NCBI GenBank assembly: GCA_027040785.1
Contig: JALULG010000005.1
Coordinates: 1-6,073, forward strand
Reading direction: 5' to 3'
Length of the DNA: 6,073 nt
Source: a bacterium
Lineage (GTDB): Bacteria; Patescibacteriota; Patescibacteriia; JAACEG01
Below are positions 3,808 to 6,073 of the stretch, piece by piece. The translations under genes were made by a program, and so were the position numbers. Positions within the stretch are counted from its first letter, which is position 1; every line of letters begins with the position of its first letter. The notes below the pieces were generated by a model. The model ran no database searches. It saw only the letters and a list, made by a program, of their open reading frames with translations, and was not told where the DNA came from.

Positions 3808-4293
3808 ATGAATTTAGAAAAATTAAATAAAGATTTTAAAAAATATAAATCAATACAAAAAAAGATTATTAAAGATTTAACTATGGAATATATGGATTAT
3901 AAAACAGGTGGAAAACCTGCTATATATGATGCTGAAAAAGATCTTTTTGGAAATGAGATACTTGATGAGGATGGAACACCTGCATGGTCTAAGTTTAGAA
4001 AAAGTTTTATTATTGGAAATATTAAAAGCCAAATAACAAGAAAAAAAGAAAGTCTGAAAAAAGTGAATTTTGTTATTAATTTTATTTATAATAATAAACA
4101 ATATATTAATAATCAAAATATAATTTTCACAAATATGATTATAAATGATATTGTTAAACAAAACTTTAAAAAAGGTTTGCCTAAAACAACAATTTTAAAA
4201 GTTTTTAGCAAAGGTTTGAATTTTCAAAAAAAATCAACTAAAAACACTTATCTAAAAAACATTGCTAAAATTGAAATATTATTTAAAAAATGA
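3808..4293 (+). CDS. Hypothetical basic 161-aa protein
   Basis: I do not recognise this protein. It is lysine-rich, cytosolic-looking (no signal or membrane helix) and mostly helical. A helical N-terminus (1-30) is followed by a more polar insert KTGGKPAIYDAEKDLFGNEI (32-51) and LDEDGTPAWSKFRKSF (52-67). A helical, strongly basic second half ends KGLPKTTILKVFSKGLNFQKKS (122-143), a stretch that could hold a helix-turn-helix. AAAGGA lies about six bases before the ATG at 3808. It has its own promoter with a palindromic operator, sits between oriV and the relaxase gene and converges with the latter. The basic charge and location suggest DNA binding in regulation, mobilisation or partition, but that is inference. 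Confidence 0.75.
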   Translation: MNLEKLNKDFKKYKSIQKKIIKDLTMEYMDYKTGGKPAIYDAEKDLFGNEILDEDGTPAWSKFRKSFIIGNIKSQITRKKESLKKVNFVINFIYNNKQYINNQNIIFTNMIINDIVKQNFKKGLPKTTILKVFSKGLNFQKKSTKNTYLKNIAKIEILFKK

Positions 4294-4306
4294 TATTTCA
4301 ATATAG

Positions 4307-4338
4307 TTATACTAAACAAAATGGTTTTTTTAGTATAA
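4307..4338. terminator. Bidirectional terminator between convergent genes
   Basis: TTATACTAAA (4307-4316) pairs with TTTAGTATAA (4329-4338). AAAA/TTTT extend the stem past a single bulged C to a TGG loop. It lies 13 bases after the stop of the 161-aa gene and just beyond the relaxase stop on the other strand, so it can end both transcripts. Positions 4309-4332 are identical to 3428-3451. Confidence 0.7.
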
Positions 4339-4342
4339 GGAT

Positions 4343-4361
4343 AAGGATAATATATATCCTT
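4343..4361 (-). terminator. Hairpin overlapping the relaxase stop codon
   Basis: AAGGATA (4343-4349) and TATCCTT (4355-4361) form a 7-bp stem across the relaxase stop codon (4360-4362). As at the end of the primase gene, a stop-overlapping hairpin is followed by an A/T hairpin. Confidence 0.45.
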
Positions 4362-5769
4362 AAACCTCTGTTGTATTAATTTCCCTTTTAATTTTATTAA
4401 TACAATTTTTTAGCTTATTTTTATTAACAATTTTATAAATATTATTCTCTTTATCATATGTTCCTATTTTTTCATTATTATAAAATAATTTTTCCTCTTT
4501 CTCTAATTTAACTAATGAAACTAAAGATATATCTCCTTTATATAATTCAACTAAATCATAAACATCATTAAAACTTTTTATCTTATCATTTTCTAATATT
4601 GTTATAAATTCCTCTATTTCCTTTCTCTCTTTATCATCTAAATGAGTTATATACTCATCTGCATCTTCTTTCATATATTCTATATCATTTAGATAAACAG
4701 TTTTAACTAATTTTTGTATTATTTTATTTTCATAATCATTAGCACCTTTCAATTTTCTCTCTAATATTTCAATTTCTTTATCTTTCATTTTATCAGCAAT
4801 AGCAGAAATTTCTAAATTTTTAATATATGCTTCTTTGTTTTTAATTGCTTCCCATCTTTCATTAATCTCCCTTTTCTCCTCTCTTATTTTTGCTTGTTCA
4901 TCCCTTATTTCTTTTTGTAAGTTTGTAATTTTTGCATATTCTTTTTTCTTTTCTTCTTTATCCATTTCTATTAGTTTTAATTCTTTTCTTCTCTCTTTTA
5001 ATTCTGCCATCTCTGCTTTTTTTCTTTGGTTTAAAATTTCTAATTCTTCTAATTCTTTCTTAATTTGTTTTTTTGTTTCTTTTGTTGCAATTCTTAAATT
5101 TTCCTCATGATATGTTTTAAAATCTTTATGATCTCTTTCAAATTTTTGATTTGGTTCAGAATATTTTTTTTCTCCTCTTTGAATTGTTTCATCATATTGA
5201 ATTAATTCATTATGTGCTAAATCTTGCATCTCTGATAAATCTTTTCTATTCTTAAATTTATTAAATATACTATAACCCCTATCATCATATCCTTTTAAAT
5301 GATATTGGCAATGTGGAGTTTTTTCTTTGTAATGAAATGAAATATATAATATTTCAGTATTCATTTTTTTAGCTAATGCTTCTACTGCTTTAATATTTGC
5401 TTTTTCAAAATTTTCAATATCCATTTCTCCATTATCATATAAATATTCTTGTTTCTCTGAAAAAGTAATAACTCCAGATATAAAGCTAGATTGTCTTGCT
5501 CTTAAATTTCTTTTCTCCTTTGAAAATTCTTTATATAATTTATTATGTTCTTTTCTCATCTCTTTTAATTTTGGTAATAATAATTTATAAGCATTTTTTT
5601 CATCTTGTAATTTCCATATTTTTTCATCTTTATTATAAAAATAATGATTATTTTCCCCTTCTTTTTTTATATCTGATTTACTTTTTATATGTCTTAAATT
5701 ATGTTTAATATCTTGCAATTCTTTTGTATGATTTCTATTTTCTAATCTAACATTAATATAATTTTTCAT
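4360..5769 (-). CDS. mob: MobV-like plasmid mobilisation relaxase (HUH family)
   Basis: The 469-aa protein would nick oriT and pilot the strand in mobilisation by a helper conjugative system. Motif I is HNLR (23-26); in MobM of pMV158 the equivalent H22 is the catalytic residue, and the register is nearly the same. Motif III reads H146-Y-K-E149-K-T-P-H153-C-Q155-Y-H157 and resembles the MobV HxDExTPHxH metal site, but Q155 stands where the last His is expected. Residues about 224-345 form a long charged coiled coil rich in E/K/R, as in MobV dimerisation regions, followed by a 120-residue C-terminal domain of unknown role. I choose the ATG at 5769 (AGGAG ten bases upstream) over an in-frame ATG at 5865, because the extension would translate the folded G/C-run leader into a proline/glycine-rich, non-conserved-looking stretch. 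Confidence 0.8.
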   Translation of the reverse strand: MKNYINVRLENRNHTKELQDIKHNLRHIKSKSDIKKEGENNHYFYNKDEKIWKLQDEKNAYKLLLPKLKEMRKEHNKLYKEFSKEKRNLRARQSSFISGVITFSEKQEYLYDNGEMDIENFEKANIKAVEALAKKMNTEILYISFHYKEKTPHCQYHLKGYDDRGYSIFNKFKNRKDLSEMQDLAHNELIQYDETIQRGEKKYSEPNQKFERDHKDFKTYHEENLRIATKETKKQIKKELEELEILNQRKKAEMAELKERRKELKLIEMDKEEKKKEYAKITNLQKEIRDEQAKIREEKREINERWEAIKNKEAYIKNLEISAIADKMKDKEIEILERKLKGANDYENKIIQKLVKTVYLNDIEYMKEDADEYITHLDDKERKEIEEFITILENDKIKSFNDVYDLVELYKGDISLVSLVKLEKEEKLFYNNEKIGTYDKENNIYKIVNKNKLKNCINKIKREINTTEV

Positions 5770-5793
5770 CTTGGTGGTTCTCCTGATTAAGTG

Positions 5794-5877
5794 AATTAAA
5801 AGGGTTTCAAAAGGGGGGTTTCCCCCTTTGCTTACATTCCCCCTTTGGGGGGGATAGTAAGTCAATCCCTTTTAATT
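5794..5877 (-). promoter_or_regulatory. Highly structured G/C-run leader upstream of the relaxase gene
   Basis: An 11-bp perfect outer stem (AATTAAAAGGG 5794-5804 with CCCTTTTAATT 5867-5877) encloses two hairpins. The first is AAAGGGGG/CCCCCTTT (5810-5817, 5822-5829). The second is CCCCC/GGGGG (5839-5843, 5847-5851), capped outside by CTTAC/GTAAG (5831-5835, 5857-5861). CCCCCTTTG is directly repeated (5822-5830, 5839-5847), so either C-run can pair with either G-run, giving mutually exclusive folds. The block ends 10 bases before the relaxase ribosome site and starts where transcription should start. It could be an RNA switch or attenuator, a protein-binding leader, or the single-stranded fold of oriT. 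Function is inferred. Confidence 0.65.
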
Positions 5878-5879
5878 TA

Positions 5880-5908
5880 ATTATAGAGAAAATATTTTTT
5901 TTTATTTT
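5880..5908 (-). promoter_or_regulatory. Probable relaxase promoter
   Basis: On the minus strand TATAATT (-10 at 5885-5880) follows an A-run and TATTTTCTC. It has no obvious -35 and no TTTGCC, so it differs from the twin cassette used by the other two units. The predicted start, about seven bases downstream, falls inside the outer stem of the folded leader. Confidence 0.45.
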
Positions 5909-5946
5909 GTATAAAGAATAAATTAAAATAATCATTTTTTATTTTG

Positions 5947-6073
5947 TTGAATTGTTTTAATAATTCAATTATTTGCTATCGCAAATAAGCACAGGAGAAG
6001 AAAGAGAAGAAAAAAAAATAAATTCATTAGATAAAATTGAATAATATCACTACTAAAAAAAAACATTTTTTTT
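5947..6073. repeat. Second copy of the 127-bp terminal overlap
   Basis: Identical to 1-127. Joining 5946 to base 1 restores the continuous junction between the relaxase upstream region and the end of the replication operon. The copy stops within the T-tract of the terminator hairpin only because the contig ends there. Confidence 0.95.

Noticed and set aside
3877..4161. Minus-strand 94-codon frame
   Set aside because: Antisense to the 161-aa gene, which has a promoter and ribosome site; the reverse frame has neither.
4835..5708. Two plus-strand hydrophobic frames (4835-5110, 5496-5708)
   Set aside because: Antisense to the coiled-coil and N-terminal parts of the relaxase; their apparent membrane character comes from reversed Lys/Glu codons.
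5770..5865. N-terminal extension of the relaxase from the in-frame ATG at 5865
   Set aside because: It would translate the folded G/C-run leader into a 32-residue Pro/Gly-rich stretch, has no ribosome site, and shifts HNLR away from the usual MobV position. The ATG at 5769 has AGGAG upstream.
1..6073. Alternative genetic code (TGA as Trp) or tRNA/rRNA genes
   Set aside because: Trp is encoded by TGG, and TGA serves as a stop for the 161-aa gene and the 36-aa gene. No cloverleaf or rRNA-like G+C-richer segment is seen.
1..6073. Insertion sequence or transposon
   Set aside because: No transposase motif is present; the terminal direct repeat is fully explained by circularity, and the inverted elements A and B lack transposon context.

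Overview
The window is almost certainly one complete small circular plasmid written out linearly. The first 127 bases recur exactly as the last 127 (1-127 = 5947-6073), which is the signature of a circular assembly graph cut at a 127-base overlap, so the true circle is probably 5,946 bp. Base composition is extremely A+T-rich, by eye close to one-fifth G+C, and the standard stop codons (including TGA) work. Ribosome binding sites are mostly AAGGA/AGGAG. Two promoters consist of T-tracts followed by TTTGCCTATAATT with no clear -35 box, a style familiar from Campylobacterota (Campylobacter, Arcobacter, Helicobacter). Fusobacteria or another low-G+C host cannot be excluded from sequence alone.

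Layout. From about 3.0 kb down to 0.14 kb on the minus strand runs one tightly packed replication operon: a 63-aa ribbon-helix-helix protein, a RepA-type hexameric helicase, a RepC-type initiator, a previously uncalled 36-aa ORF, and a RepB-type AEP primase. Start and stop codons overlap or nearly touch, which implies translational coupling. A double hairpin closes the operon at 100-168. From 2.94 to 3.81 kb is an intergenic control region with no convincing gene. It holds a T-rich promoter with an 11-bp-spaced repeat, an ssi-like hairpin, an (AT)n tract, a G/C-tract hairpin, three 21-bp iterons plus a partial one, a second array of 10-bp repeats, and a palindromic promoter. A 161-aa orphan gene (3808-4293, +) follows. 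It converges on a relaxase gene (5769-4360, -), with a bidirectional A/T hairpin between them. Upstream of the relaxase is an unusually G/C-run-rich, multiply folded leader, then the junction region with a second ssi-like hairpin.

How it fits together. RepA helicase + RepC iteron binder + RepB primase is the host-independent strand-displacement replication set of IncQ plasmids (RSF1010 family). The oriV order here (AT tract, G/C-rich block, three-and-a-part iterons) matches the IncQ pattern. In RSF1010 the primase is fused to the MobA relaxase. Here the primase stands alone, and mobilisation is handled by a separate MobV-like relaxase with an HNLR motif I and an altered HUH motif (H-C-Q). The most notable non-coding features are a pair of similar hairpin-plus-purine-tail elements in opposite orientation on nearly opposite sides of the circle (candidate ssi sites for the primase), the folded relaxase leader with mutually exclusive pairings, and a 25-bp promoter cassette shared by the two divergent transcription units.
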